From NCBI GenBank assembly GCA_021234155.1, contig JAJEKV010000004.1:13794716-13858715 (forward strand): a DNA stretch of 64,000 nucleotides, given 5' to 3'. Position numbers and translations under genes: made by a program. Of this stretch, positions 32,060 to 43,345 are shown piece by piece (within the stretch, counting starts at the first letter, position 1; each line of letters starts with the position of its first letter). Below the pieces are notes generated by a model. It ran no database searches and had not been told where the DNA came from. It saw only the letters and a program-made list of their open reading frames with translations. Origin of the DNA: Isoetes taiwanensis. Taxonomy: Eukaryota; Streptophyta; Lycopodiopsida; Isoetales; Isoetaceae.

Positions 32060-32510
32060 TTGTCTTTTATCTCCACTATTGTTGAAGTTGGATGTTCCTC
32101 CTTAAGGTATATGTTCATTACGTTGTTGGCTAAAGTTTTAATGCATATAATTTTCTCAAATGGTGCATATCCAAACATTTAGGATTCAAGGGGGTTCACC
32201 AAATCCATGAACCATCCGAAAGTTAAAGAAATGGGTTATTTTTGGAGAACATTATGGAAAGGGGTGGTTTTATCACATTTTGCAATATTTTAAGCCCACA
32301 TTTTCGATATGGGTATTTTTCTAGTTCTTTTGGATACTATGGGTTTTCTTGCTACCCTAGTAACGCAGATGGCATATCCATATTGTATATAGGTGAATCC
32401 CCCTTAGGATTTGATTCATGATCATGATCCAAAAAACTTGCTCATCTATTCATGGTGTAACATTATTAGTATCCTTGAGATAAAGGTGGCACACTATTTG
32501 CATAACAAGA
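32060..32510 (+). repeat. Helitron 3'-region copy lacking its terminus
   Basis: Matches 29,640-29,990 and 33,685-33,905 (ATGTTCATTACGTTGTTGGC, CCAAACATTTAGGAT, GTAACATTATTAGTATCCTTG) but passes directly at about 32,500 into the upstream module of the first-exon family, with no hairpin or CTAG. It has an extra segment at 32,185-32,395 not seen in the others. Confidence 0.65.
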
Positions 32511-32514
32511 ACGA

Positions 32515-32936
32515 ATGAAATGAAGGTGGGTTTAATCCTAATCCAACTTCCAAATTTCTCTTACAGTTATGTCCTAGCATACAACAGGAAGCCGAGAATA
32601 AATTGACCCAAATACCATCATTTCCTTTGAATGGGGGATGACATGGCACACCGAAGATCTCATATTGTTATAAGGAAGCTAGTTGGGACGCGATTCTCAA
32701 TTTAGCAAAGAATCGGGCATTAGCGGGGAGCCGCTAGCTGGACCATTTAGCTTACCTAACACGATTGTATTCAACCTATAATCCGAAATTGTTCCTTTCC
32801 CTATTTTTCCCTAAGTTATGGTATTAAAGTGCATTTTTCCATTAAACCCTATTTCTATTTTTCCATTAAAGTGCATTTTTCGCTGGTCGCATTTTTGTCC
32901 TTCTCAAGACATAGTCTATGGTCGGTAGAGTAAATT
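32515..32936 (+). repeat. Upstream module copy B1, cut just after the ATG
   Basis: Same order as copy A up to ATAGTCTATGGTCGGTAGAG, then abruptly TAAATTGACATGAAGCC, the middle of another copy of the module. So B1 and B2 are a direct tandem with the coding part of B1 lost. Confidence 0.75.
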
Positions 32937-33668
32937 GACATGAAGCCTAGAATAAATTGACCCAAATAGCATCATTTCCTTTGACACGAATGGGGATGAC
33001 ATGGCACACTAAAGATCTCATATTGTTATAGGGAAGCTAGTTGGGACGCGATTCTCAATTTGGCAGCAACTTGCATTAGCCGGGAGTCGCTAGCTGGAAA
33101 TCACGGACCATTTAGCTTACCTAACACGATTGTATTCAACATGTACTCGAAATTGTTTCATTCCCCATTTTTCCCTAATATACGGTATTAAAGTGCATTT
33201 TTCCCCAAGTTTACCCTATTTTTTCATTAAAGTGCATTTTTCATGGCCACATTTTTCACTTTCAAATTCGCATTTTTTTTTCTTTCTCAAGACCTAGTCT
33301 ATGGCTCGTAGAGTTTCCTACATGACCCGGTCTTTCCGAACAGAGGTGATGCTCCTTCCTCGAGGATGAAGATTCAAGTTCTGGATGAAGAATTTGTAGT
33401 TGCTTTTTGTTCAAATCGAACGTAGATGTTTGCAAGAAACGTAAAAGGGTTCGCTTTTGTCGATGATGTGGTTTCCCTCGCCATCATTGCTCCACCATCA
33501 TTGCGCCTCGAGCCGCCTATTGCTAGTCCGATCAATCCTTGGAGTAAAAAATGCTCGCAGCTTTCACCACGCGAAAAGAACAATGTAAAAAGACAAAGAT
33601 TCCCCGAAAAATGAAGAAATCGGCGCCACATTTGCGGAAAAAGCGTCCAAACAAGACCACGGAAAGAA
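32937..33668 (+). pseudogene. First-exon family copy B2 (frameshifted) with longer 3' part
   Basis: After its own upstream module the ATG at 33,301 reads MARRVSYMTRSF, then a deletion puts it out of frame (TEVMLLPRG and TGA). In other frames VDVCKKRKRVRF and DDVVSL can still be read up to about 33,475, as in the intact copy. It then diverges to a Lys-rich tail (RKMKKSAPHLRKKRPNKTTE) ending at about 33,660. A pseudogene copy of the 37,539 gene with a different 3' part. Confidence 0.6.
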
Positions 33669-33684
33669 ACATTTTAAATAAGTA

Positions 33685-34131
33685 GATGTTCATTTCGTTG
33701 TTGGCTAAAGTTTTAATGCATATAATTAAGCAACCAACTCACCTGTCAAATGGTGCAAACATTAAGTGGTCCAAACATTTAGGATTTGGATTCATGTGTA
33801 GGAGTGTATGCTTTGCGTGATCCAAAAGACTTGCTCATCTTTTCATGGTGTAACATTATTAGTATCCTTGGAGATAAAGGTGGCACACTATTTGCATAGG
33901 CTAATTAATAAGAAAAAAATTTAGAAAAAGTGGGATAACAACTCACATTTGCTGAAATTGAAAATATTTCACAACCTCCACTTATGCTAACTTCTTGTGC
34001 TTAACGTAGATGCCCAAGGAAATACCAATGCACATATGTTTGTAAGGTCATAAAAAAATTACAATGTGTTATTAAAAAAAAGCCATTTTAATATATTTTT
34101 ATGAAAGCCCAAAGAACGGGCATTTTTCTAG
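33685..34131 (+). mobile_element. Helitron 3' end 2
   Basis: Homologous to 29,690-30,031. Ends with a short hairpin, arms GCCC (34,107-34,110) and GGGC (34,118-34,121), then ATTTTT and CTAG at 34,128-34,131, followed by T. It directly follows the B2 pseudogene, so the gene fragments may lie inside the Helitron. The 5' end was not identified. Confidence 0.75.
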
Positions 34132-34139
34132 TATATAAA

Positions 34140-34600
34140 CCTAGCCTAGCCAAAACCTCAAGCCTTGACTAGACATCCAAGAAGCCCTAGATTAACTAAA
34201 TAGGACACCTGGATTTATTGGATCCTAAAAAGGAAAACCTTAGAGATCATGGGACCTTAAAAATAGAATCAAGTATGAGATTATTTAGCTTAAGATTAGC
34301 TTAACAAACCAGAATAGATCTATACCCTTAGTATCAGGAATTCTTGTCCTAAAAATATTGAACAATCAAACAAGTTCAACAAACTCAACAAATTTATTAA
34401 AGAAAACTCGTATCAGCAAATTTCACCAATTATTTAATTGAGATACTATAAGTTTAGATTACACACATTCACTGATTAAGCCACAAAACATAGAACATCA
34501 TACCGTATATTTGGTCATGTTGATTTTCCCAAATCAGAGTCATCATAGTGCAGTAGCTTACCATATAATTTTTAACAATACAATATAAGAAATACAGTAG
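34140..34600. other. AT-rich non-coding stretch
   Basis: No coding, repeat end or RNA gene recognised. Confidence 0.3.
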
Positions 34601-34601
34601 T

Positions 34602-34870
34602 TCATAATCCTGTAGCATTCTTCAAACATCCATGCAAACTACAATGCTCCTTGAAAAATGTTTCATAGTGCGCTGCTACAAAGGCCTTGATAGCATCTGG
34701 TTGCTGCAACAACACTCCCTGGGTGTAACTATGTCCGCCATGGCTACTGCATACTTCTTCCTCGCTGGCTGCTTCGAAAAAAGACTTTAGAGCAAGTGTC
34801 GATCGCTTCAGCCACGCCAAACCCGCTTTGACCCCTCGGCCCGCGACACCTTGGCCTCCTCCTCAACCTC
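34602..34870 (-). CDS. Small unrecognised ORF
   Basis: Minus-strand open frame of 72 codons from the ATG at 34,820 (MAWLKRSTLALKSFFEAASE ... DAIKAFVAAHYETFFKEH, ending CLKNATGL); the frame stays open upstream to about 34,870 (GRGVKAGLAW). Composition is protein-like, with an amphipathic middle. Upstream, in the minus sense, are two copies of a GGTCTCGATGGCTTATAT-type word (34,875-34,975), possibly leader sequence. No family is recognised; a fragment or chance ORF is possible. Confidence 0.3.
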
Positions 34871-34979
34871 AATCAGCCATCGAGACCCGCACCTAAGAGT
34901 CTCCGCTCACAGATATAAGCCATCGAGACCCCAAAGCCTTTAAGAGTCTCCGCCCTTTACCCATATAAGGCATCCAACT

Positions 34980-35735
34980 CATTGCACCGATGCCAAAGCC
35001 TTTTTGTCATTCTCTATTCTTTTCCGCAAACTCGCTCCTAGCCAATTGTGTTAGCCAACCGTCAGAATCCATTGCACTGGTCATTCCGGGCTGATCTTTG
35101 ATCAATATCTGGCCTAAATGAGCATAATCCAAGACCGCCGGAGTGCCATAAACTCTATCCAAATTTGAACTCCATGCCCGGATCCCAAGAAAGGTTGTTT
35201 TAGGTGATTAAAAAATGAATGCCCGAGAGGCCGGTTTGAGTAGGTGGTCATTAGGTTTTTAAGTCAAAACATGCCAACTAAGAATGATCCCAATCGGAAT
35301 GTGATCGAGACAGAGGTGGCCGTAACATTTTCACCCTAGTGAAGGCCGGAGCATAATCCAAGATCTTTCCAATCTTAGGAGTGCCATAAACCACTATCCA
35401 AAACCCAGAAATATGGTTTTTACCCTTTTACCATGCCCCACCCAAAAATTGCACCAAGTACGGTTAGTTTAGTAGGTGATTGATCATTTGATTCATTGAT
35501 GAATGAATGCCCGAGCTTAATCGGTTTGAGTAGACTTGAAATACAAGGGGCTTTCCAAAAATCCCTAATGTCCATTGCTTGCATCGTGAAAAGCTTATTT
35601 GGCCACAAGATTTCATATGTTTAACCATTGAAGTTTCATATTAGTTTGAACTAATTGTAGAGCAAATGTTTTGATCAAGTGTGACTTGTAGAATTGAATT
35701 GCTAGACATTATCCTATCTAAGATTTTCTAACAAA
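34980..35735. other. Non-coding stretch with degenerate internal repeats
   Basis: Words such as GAGTGCCATAAACC...TATCCAAA and GAATGAATGCCCGAG..GGTTTGAGTAG occur twice (about 35,140-35,250 and 35,370-35,535). No coding recognised. Confidence 0.4.
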
Positions 35736-35739
35736 TATT

Positions 35740-36120
35740 GCTAACATTAAACATAAGAAAAGTTCAATGGAACAAACATAAGAAAAGTGCAATGGAACAA
35801 ACATGTAATGAATAGCAACTTTAGAATATGGGGCTTCAACGCAATGTATGCTTGCAAAACCATAGTGCCTATATCTTGCAAAACTATACCACCTATATGT
35901 TTGACACATAAGGATGAGATACCATAGGAATTGATATTGCAACCACCATAGATGGTGAAGCTTCAAATTTGATGTTTAAAGAACAAATATAGACTTGAAC
36001 CCAACACATCCTTGCAAGACAGTAGGTGCCTATATCTTGCAAACCTATACCGGCTATATCTTCATCAAATAAGGATGAGGTATTACACAAATTGATACTG
36101 CAACCACCATATGGGTTTGT
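35740..36120. repeat. Dispersed module, direct copy of 23,310-23,690
   Basis: Same order and orientation as the 23.3-kb module, at about 95 percent by eye, ending at AACCACCATAT. It is followed after about 170 bp by a segment of the same region turned round (next entry). Confidence 0.85.
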
Positions 36121-36289
36121 AAATGCTTGTAACCAATGCTTTGTCAATGCTTTGTAACCAATAGGTTTGTTCAATAATGCTTTGCTTCTCCGCTTTTTCT
36201 GCGCAAAGGAACTTTCAAAATGCATTTAGGATACATGAGCTCCAATGAAACACCTAGATTATGCATATGTCAAACTAAGCTAGCCAATT

Positions 36290-36740
36290 GATACGATTTG
36301 CGAGTCTCTCAAATAGATAGAAATTTTTAGGATCGAAAAGCATTGAATCAAAACCCTAAGCGATCCCTTCCCTCATCTAATCATATTTCAGATTTTAGGG
36401 ACATTTGATGCCAGTAAGCCATGCCATAATCCCAACTTTTCCCACTGGTTTCAATTTGGATTCAGGTTCAAAGTTATTTCACCATACGAGAGAACGCGTT
36501 TGCACTTTTAAAGCTTTAGAATAATTTCCTAGATGTGTGGGACGTTGTACTTGAGGGATTCTATTTAAAAAATCAAACTTTTAAAGTCAATATTAACTTA
36601 AGCTTATTAAAGCAATTATTGTCACTCATTAGGAAGAATAGAATAGCAACAAAATGATGACCTTGATTAGCTATGACATAAGTTGGCAAAACTAAAGGAG
36701 CATCCGCTTCAATCTAAAACAAAATATGAGTATGTCACAA
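36290..36740. repeat. Inverted copy of 22,230-22,650
   Basis: The reverse complement of this stretch follows 22,230-22,650 (for example ATAGAAATTTTTAGGAT here against ATCCTAAAAATTTCTAT there, and GAGCATCCGCTTCAATCTAA against TTAGATTGAAGCAGATGCTC). With the direct module beside it, this is a rearranged, partly inverted copy of the 22.2-23.7 kb region. Confidence 0.8.
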
Positions 36741-36954
36741 GGTCCTTTTGTAAATGTTTGTACTAGCTAGGCACTTGTTGAAAACTTAAATGAGCATAAA
36801 TATTGCATCTAGGATATAGCTATGATCACCTAATGCACATTGCAAAGCATATGTTCTAGATAATTTTGTAGTTGGAAAAATTGCTCTTGATTTCTAATGG
36901 CTAAATCGAAAGGAAGATAAATCCAAACTACACTCTATCAGTCACTTCTCTTTA

Positions 36955-36982
36955 CTATATATATATATATATATATATATAT
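36955..36982. repeat. (TA)n microsatellite
   Basis: Fourteen TA units, directly after TCTCTTTAC and before CTACCAAAAGTGGC. The last words match the sequence following the Helitron terminus at 30,031, which may show the original TA-rich target. Confidence 0.95.
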
Positions 36983-37538
36983 CTACCAAAAGTGGCCTCA
37001 ACACTTCCTCGAACCATTGATTGATATTTGAGTGGTCAACATTGAATATCGACGTCGTGACATTGATGCCATGTCGATCGCCTTGATTATCGATGCCAAA
37101 TCGCTGTAGAAGATAGCAAGAACGAATAAAATGAAGGTGGGTTTAATCCTAATCCAACTAGGGAATTCCTTTTACAGTTATGTCATAGCATACAACATGA
37201 AGCCTAGAATAAATTGACCTAAATAGCGGGGGATGACATGGCACACTAAAGATCTCATATTGTTATAGGGAAGCTAGTTGGGACGCGATTCTCAATTTGG
37301 CAAAGAACTTGCATTAGCCGGGAGTCAAGAGCTGGAAATCACGGACCATTTAGCTTACCTAACACGATTGTATTCAACATGTACTCCGAAATTGTTTCAT
37401 TCCCCATTTTCCCCTAATATACGGTATTAAAGTGCATTTTTCCCCAAGTTTACCCTATTTTTCCATTAAAGTGCATTTTTCGCGGTCGCATTTTTCACTC
37501 GTAGTTCGCATTTTTTTTCCTTCTCGAAGACCTAGTCT

Positions 37539-37859
37539 ATGGCTCGTAGAGTTTCCTACATGACCCGGTCTTTCTGGAACAGAGGTGATGCTCCTTCTCA
37601 GGAGGATGAGGATTCAAGTTCGGATGAAGAATTTGTAGTTGCTTCTGCTGCAACGAACGTAGATGTTTGCAAGAAACAGAAAAGGGTTCGTTTTGCTGAT
37701 GATGTGGTTTCCCCTCGCGGAAATAATAAAGAATGGAGATCAAGAATGTTGAGAATGTCAAAGGCGCGCAGAAATCAGAGTAAGAAGATAAGTTCAGAAG
37801 ATGAAGCTAAAAAAAGACAGAAGGCCAATCAGCAGAATCAAATAAAACGAACAGAATAG
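37539..37859 (+). CDS. Small acidic/basic protein with RVRF motif, unrecognised family
   Basis: Intact 106-codon ORF. The N-terminus MARRVSYMTRSFWNRGDAPS is followed by an acidic run (QEDEDSSSDEEFVV, residues 21-34), then KKQKRVRFADDVVSP at about residues 45-60 and a Lys/Arg/Gln-rich tail to the TAG. KRVRFADD contains an RVxF-type sequence, which in many proteins docks protein phosphatase 1; that role here is inference. The start is chosen because the same ATG context is kept in copies at 30,558 and 33,301, and because a shared upstream module of about 500 bp ends right before it. Of the family members here, only this one is intact, so it may be the source or simply the best preserved. Introns may continue the gene beyond 37,859. 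Confidence 0.55.
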   Translation: MARRVSYMTRSFWNRGDAPSQEDEDSSSDEEFVVASAATNVDVCKKQKRVRFADDVVSPRGNNKEWRSRMLRMSKARRNQSKKISSEDEAKKRQKANQQNQIKRTE

Positions 37860-38373
37860 AAGCTTTGGTTGGATCAAAACTTCCTGCAAATAGGATTGCT
37901 CTATATACTCACATGTATCATTCTCGAAGAGGCGCGCATAACTATTCCTACTAGTATTGATTCTTGGAGAGGAGAAACAGATTTGAGGTAGGTGCTTTGT
38001 GTGGGCTGTTGTTTGAATTGAAGTAGGTGCTTTCTTAGTCCACATCTGTCCTTTGTAAGCTTCAAATGTCCACATCTGTCCACATCTGTCCACTAGTTGT
38101 TTGCATGTGTTGGAGTTATGTTTTGGAGCTACACTTCGGTGGTTTGATGGAGAAAGGAGGTTATTGAGCCTGCTAGATTGCACACTATTCAAGCATGAAT
38201 TTTGCTACCTTAAAGAAAAAAAACCCAGGAAATATGAAAAATATGAAAAATGGGTATGTATACAATGTCCGGGGGCACTCGCCGCCCAAGTAGCAATGTG
38301 AGGGGCCCTTTAGGCATGTACATGTGATAGAAAGTGGGAAAAGAAAAAATGCATAAGTAGTGGTGGTGCACAA

Positions 38374-38595
38374 GTGTTAAAGCCTCGAGAATCCTCCTCA
38401 TTTATCAAGCCTCGGGGTCGTTGCAACATTGGTGCTCTAGCACTTTGCATGTCAGCTTGTGGTTCTTCCACTGTTGTAGTTGCTAGTCCTCTTGCTTGTT
38501 TGCACAAGGCTCTTATGGATTTTAGAAGCACCTCTAGATTCAGAAGCATGCCACATGACATTTACCTTGAAAATGTGTCGAATCTTGTACCTTGA
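38374..38595 (+). CDS. Unrecognised 73-codon ORF
   Basis: Open from ATG: MLKPRESSSFIKPRGRCNIG ... CMSACGSSTVVVASPLACLH ... FRSMPHDIYLENVSNLVP and TGA. Composition is plausible for protein, but there is no known motif, and a minus-strand frame also overlaps it. It sits just before the 38.64-kb tandem array and has no copy at 9.3 kb. Confidence 0.25.
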   Translation: MLKPRESSSFIKPRGRCNIGALALCMSACGSSTVVVASPLACLHKALMDFRSTSRFRSMPHDIYLENVSNLVP

Positions 38596-39400
38596 CATTG
38601 ATACAAACTGAAGAATCCTATTGGAGGCCATTGTTATTCATTGCTTGAAGACCTTGAGACTTGTGTAATCTCCTTTGTGGGATACGACAAGCTGGAGGAT
38701 ATTTTTCATTGCTTGAAGACCTTGAGACTTGTGTAATCTCCTTAGTGGGATACGACAAGCTGGAGGATAGTGCTACACTTGATTATAATATAAAAAATGA
38801 TGTTATGAAAATTCTGTGTATTTCTTAGTGTTAAGGTTTCTAGGTTATTTTATCGTGTTAGCACGTGCATCTCTTTGTATGGGTTATTAGGTTGTTTTTA
38901 TGATGTTAGGATCTAGGCTACTTTATGATGTTACTGTAAACTAAACTGACATCTCTGACATCTTTGGTTTCCTAAGTTACTGCTGCTCATAGACTTCAGT
39001 TTTGTTGTAAGGGATCTTTTTCCAGCGTAATTGTGTGTATTCTTGTAGCAAAAAGAATCCCTGTACTGGAGTTCCTTCAAGCAGGTCAACAAGTTTTTGT
39101 CCACCAAACCTGGAGTTGATTGAATGATCAGCCAATTTATAGGTCATCTCTATCTGAATCTGTCTTACCAGACATGAAGATAACTAGTATATGATCGTAG
39201 AGCAAGTTTAAGGTTTATATAAAGATTCTTTTCTGCAAGACCAATTGAGATTTTAGGTTTAAAATGTACCATATACCTGGATAGTACCTTCCTCTTGTTT
39301 GATATGTTGGATGGATGGCACTGGCTAGGCATGTCAAGTTATCTAAAAGCATTCTAGCTTTCTTGTGACAACTTACTAACCTACTCAATGCTCTGTATCA

Positions 39401-39565
39401 GGAACTGGAACTGATTCTGTTTTTCCAAAAGTTAGTTCCCAATGTAACAAGTTTGCAGAGCCTGCAAATGAGGACATCTCCAGAATTGGTTCTGTTTTTC
39501 CAGAAAAAACGTCCCAATTTAACAAGTTTGCGGATACTGAAAATGAGCAGCATTGTTCCTGCTGA
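39401..39565 (+). pseudogene. Exon fragment with 25-residue repeat (copy 2)
   Basis: 54 open codons from the acceptor CTGTATCAG to TGA: GTGTDSVFPKVSSQCNKF ... SVFPEKTSQFNKFADTENEQ. Same frame as 10,238-10,396, with two extra codons (GT). The two internal repeats are more alike here (SVFPKVSSQCNKFAEP/SVFPEKTSQFNKFADT), so this copy seems closer to the ancestor. Confidence 0.45.
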
Positions 39566-40554
39566 AGTTCATGATTTGTTTACATCGTTTTTGTGACCTT
39601 TTGTCTAGGCCTTGCCCACAAGTTGCAACAGAAAATACAAGTCAAAGTTCCAGGATTTAGAAATTCAAGTCGAGGCACATTATCATGTGTCTGTTTGGAA
39701 GCAGAAATCCCAAGAATATTTCACATTCTCTTGCAACTTTGCTGTAGCAGAGCTACTGTGATGTGCCAACGCTCAGAAATGTGTTGAGCTCCATGTATTC
39801 TCTTTGCTTTGGTAGAGTGATGGATAAGCTAAGAGCTGGTCCTGAAAGCAGATAGAGTTTGCCTCGGCTATGCCAAGTTTTAAGGTCAAAACTCGAGGTG
39901 GTATTTATCTTTAAGTTCATAGGTTATTGGAATCACGCTGCGCAGACCTTGGAGGCTAATATGGAAGAACCAGAACTCCAGTGTTCTTTATGACAGTTCT
40001 TTAAAGCCAAGCATCAGGATCGTCATCCTTCCATTCTATTAAATACTCCGTTTCCCTGTCCACCCAAACAACATTGAAAAGATGTTGTTGCAGAGTATAT
40101 AGCACCATGGTCATCCTAAAGCTGACAAACATTAATCAAGGAGCTTCTTGAGGAAGAGGGAGCATCTTCATAAATTTGCAAACTCGGATAAAATCTGGTT
40201 AAGAAAACTAACTCTCTTCATGGTCAAAACGGCCTACTACACATGTAACACTATTCCTTCTCCATTTCCATACTGCTTGGTGATGCCAAAAGCAAGCATA
40301 ACTAGAAGATCACAAGAAGAAAGATGTATAAGTCCATGATGAAGTATGTAGCTATGTTTCCAGTGAGAAAAGGAATTTTTGTCAATGAGAGAGCAACTTA
40401 CACATAACTGCCAATAGTTGTGTTTGAAACATAAAGGCAATGGCAGCATCAGCTGTATGAAAGATAACACGAAAAGCTAGGTAACTCCGGCAATACATGT
40501 GGTGCATACCTCCGCTGTGCGGGTGGCTTTCACACTTAATCTAGATTTACTCAG

Positions 40555-40818
40555 TATGCTCATATCTATGGAGGTAAGCAAACTGACTTGGATAGCAAAC
40601 CGAGTGTCAGGCTGTCTTGGAGCTGCATTGAAAATGGGAAAGCTGCCGACGAAGCAGAGTCTGATTTTGTTGATGTTGGAAAGGATGTAGATTCCAAGGC
40701 TGCAAGTCTAGAGAGGATCCTGCCAGTTAAAGTGGATAAGCAGAAGCAAATTATAATTTGCGAAAAAAGTGGATGGTTGAAGAGAATGTGGTGCTCCACC
40801 CTCCATGCATTTCCATGA
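40555..40818 (+). pseudogene. Exon fragment (copy 2 of the 11.45-kb exon)
   Basis: One frame runs YAHIYGGKQTDLDSKPSVRL, SWSCIENGKAADEAESDF, VDVGKDVDSKAASLERIL and VKVDKQKQIIICEK, so here the exon is intact where copy 1 has an extra base. After about 40,770 it departs from copy 1 (a deletion removes GAGTGG) and stops at 40,816. Confidence 0.45.
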
Positions 40819-41073
40819 CGAAAAACATTCATTTGAAGTACGCCATCAAAGATAGGCGCACTTACTGTAAATGTGCACAAACAAGTTTATCAAAGACCTT
40901 TCCCTTGAAAACCCCTAGAGTCTATGTGCTGGAGCACCCATGTAACATCTATCTGAAAGTCTCTTAAAAATCCACATATATAACATATAGAAGCATATGC
41001 ATTTTATCTGTGCTGTGCTGTAACTGTGAAATATGAACTTACGAATAAATCCTCATGATTACCACGCGTCTCT

Positions 41074-41286
41074 TCTGGTGACACTAGTGACGGACACTTC
41101 AACCATTCATCAAAGACGAAGAAGCCACCGTTTAAAACTCATCAGACTCCAATCAAAAGTGCGGCAGCCCACCTCGATGTATTTACAATACAGAGCATAC
41201 CAGAGGAGGAGGAGGAAGGAGGTCCCATAATATCTGGAAGTGTTTGCAAAATGGTCAAAACACATGATATCCTGATTTACATATAA
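41074..41286 (+). pseudogene. Exon fragment with acidic run, open copy (2 of 3)
   Basis: 70 open codons to a TAA: SGDTSDGHFNHSSKTKKPPF, KTHQTPIKSAAAHLDVFTIQ, SIPEEEEEGGP and SGSVCKMVKTHDIL. The five-Glu run lies mid-segment. The two other copies (12,426-12,640 and 42,147-42,356) are out of frame. Unrecognised. Confidence 0.4.
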
Positions 41287-42146
41287 CCATTCTACTTTAG
41301 TTAAAGACCATTCTACTTTATCTCTGGAAAAATCAAATGCATCAACAAGAGAATCATTTCAAAGGTTAGCTGACCTGTAGATAGTGTCAACAATACAAAA
41401 CAAGCAACACAAATACATCAGAGTTGCTCTATGACCCAACATAGGCATCAATTTGGAGAAACCTGTATGCTCTGACGCTGGAATTGGTAATTCTCGAAGG
41501 TTGTGCATCCAATATTTCATTGTTTCTTTCTGGCAGCTCATTTCTCACAAAAGCTTTCCCATGATGTTGATACCTTGAAATACCTTTTCAGTAATAGCTG
41601 CATTTAATATGGTGACAAAATGTTTTCTGAATTAAAGTCCAGCTCTAATTTCAGAAGCATCTGACATATGCCCATTTTGGCCAACATACTTTTGCATTAA
41701 GCTAGAATCAATAAGTCAAATTCAAGTCGGTTAGCCTTCTCTCAATCTTTCTGCTTAGGTATGCATTCCTCATTAATGCCAGCAAGAAACATACCTTCTG
41801 AAGCATGAGAGATATTAATAAAAGTGCAGCTGGAGGTTCAATACCATGATACTACATGTGACATCTTTGGTAAGGACATTCTAAATCTGTGCTGCTATTA
41901 ATGCGTTTCCACGACGAAAGACATTCTTTTGAAGCACGCGAATCAAAGATAGACGTGCACTTACTTGTAAATGTCCACAAACAAGTTTATCAAAGACCTT
42001 TCTCTTGAAAACCCCTAGAGTCTATATGCTGGAGCACCCATGTAACATCTGTCTGGAAGCCTCTTAAAAGTCCACATATATAATATAGAAGCATATGCAT
42101 TTACCTGTGCTGTGCTGTAACTGTGATGATTATCATGCATCTCTTC

Positions 42147-42356
42147 TGGTGACAATAAGTGGCGGACACTTCAACCATTCATGAAAGACGAGGAAGCCAC
42201 CATTTAAAACTCATCAGACTCCAAGCAAAACTGTGGCAGCCCACCTCGATGCATTCACAATACAGAGCGCACCAGAGGAGGAGGAGGAAGGAGGTCAGAA
42301 CATCTGGAAGTGTTTGCAAAATGGTCAAAACACATGGTATCCTGATTTACATATAA
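42147..42356 (+). pseudogene. Exon fragment with acidic run (copy 3 of 3, broken)
   Basis: Same peptide order as 41,074-41,286, but a one-base change in the SGDN region and others put it out of frame, and AGGAGGTCAGAACATC has lost bases relative to the other copies. Confidence 0.4.
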
Positions 42357-42639
42357 CCATTCTACTTTAGTTAAAGACCATTCTACTTTATCTCTGGAAA
42401 AAATCAAATGCATCCACGGAGAATAATTTCAAAGGTTAGCTGACCTGTAGATAGTGTCAACAAGACAAAACAAGCAACACAAGTACATCAGAGTTGCTCT
42501 ATGACCCAACATAGGCATCAATTTGGAGAAACCTGTATGTCCGACGCTGATGGGGCCATGTTCATATTTGTAGCTCAAACACTCTACAAGCCTGTCAGAG
42601 AAAATGGAAAGGTGGACGCCCTTACTTCCGGCTTCTATT

Positions 42640-43345
42640 TTACTGTCCAGAGTTCAGTGATTCAAGGTCTTCTTTAAACATCTCCAAAATCTCGTCGTCA
42701 TCATCCTGTGCAACTTCTTGAATTGCTGCTGGTCAGGAGCTTCCTTTTTCTGACTCTTCCTAAAGGGAGACGGTCCCTTGGCAAACTATGTAAAGCTATG
42801 GCCCTCTTCAACTCTGACATATTTAGTCAACTCTTTTCTAAACTTCCCTGATTTCCAACTTGCCCTTTCTCATCTGAGAAAAAAAGCAGGCAACCACCTG
42901 CTGAATCTGTAAAAATGTCAATTTTGTTCTTACATACTTGATTTCCAATTTGCACTTTTTTCATTTTTGCAAGAGACACAACCACTTGCTGAATCCATAA
43001 AAAGATGGACTAATGAAGATGTACAGAATAAAAGCATGCTCTGTTTGGCCAACACTTTCACTATAACCAAAACACTTAAGTTCAGGAACCCAATATTGAA
43101 CTTTTTGCTGCTTGTTTAATTTCCGCTCAGGATACAGTTAATGAGTAGTGTAGAGGTCTAAAGCTAGAATAAAGTAGCCCTTTTGATCCAGCAAGTAAAA
43201 CAAGAACAATAAATATGATGATTACGAGCAAGAGTATATATGCATGAATATCTGTTTCAGAAAATGAGAGGCAAAGCAACGCTTATCTTTCTCCTTGTTA
43301 TCAATTTTGGGGCCTTTTCCATAGCCATGAACATGCTAGAAATGG
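42640..43345 (-). pseudogene. Minus-strand multi-exon gene remnant (copy 2)
   Basis: In minus order: after CATTTCTAG, HVHGYGKGPKIDNKEKDK (about 43,280-43,335); a middle piece at about 42,960; ACFFSDEKGQ-like sequence with small indels at about 42,850-42,900; and a terminal exon IQEVAQ then QDDDDEILEMFKEDLESLNS and GQ with TAA at 42,640-42,642, entered from the acceptor TGACCAG. This C-terminus is fully open, unlike the copy at 13.74 kb. The strongly acidic end and preserved splice words argue for a once-real gene; name unknown. Confidence 0.45.

Noticed and set aside
36940-36985. TCTCTTTACTATATATA as a Helitron 5' end
   Set aside because: It starts with TC and looks similar to some Helitron 5' ends, but it is a simple TA repeat with no supporting partner or boundary copy.
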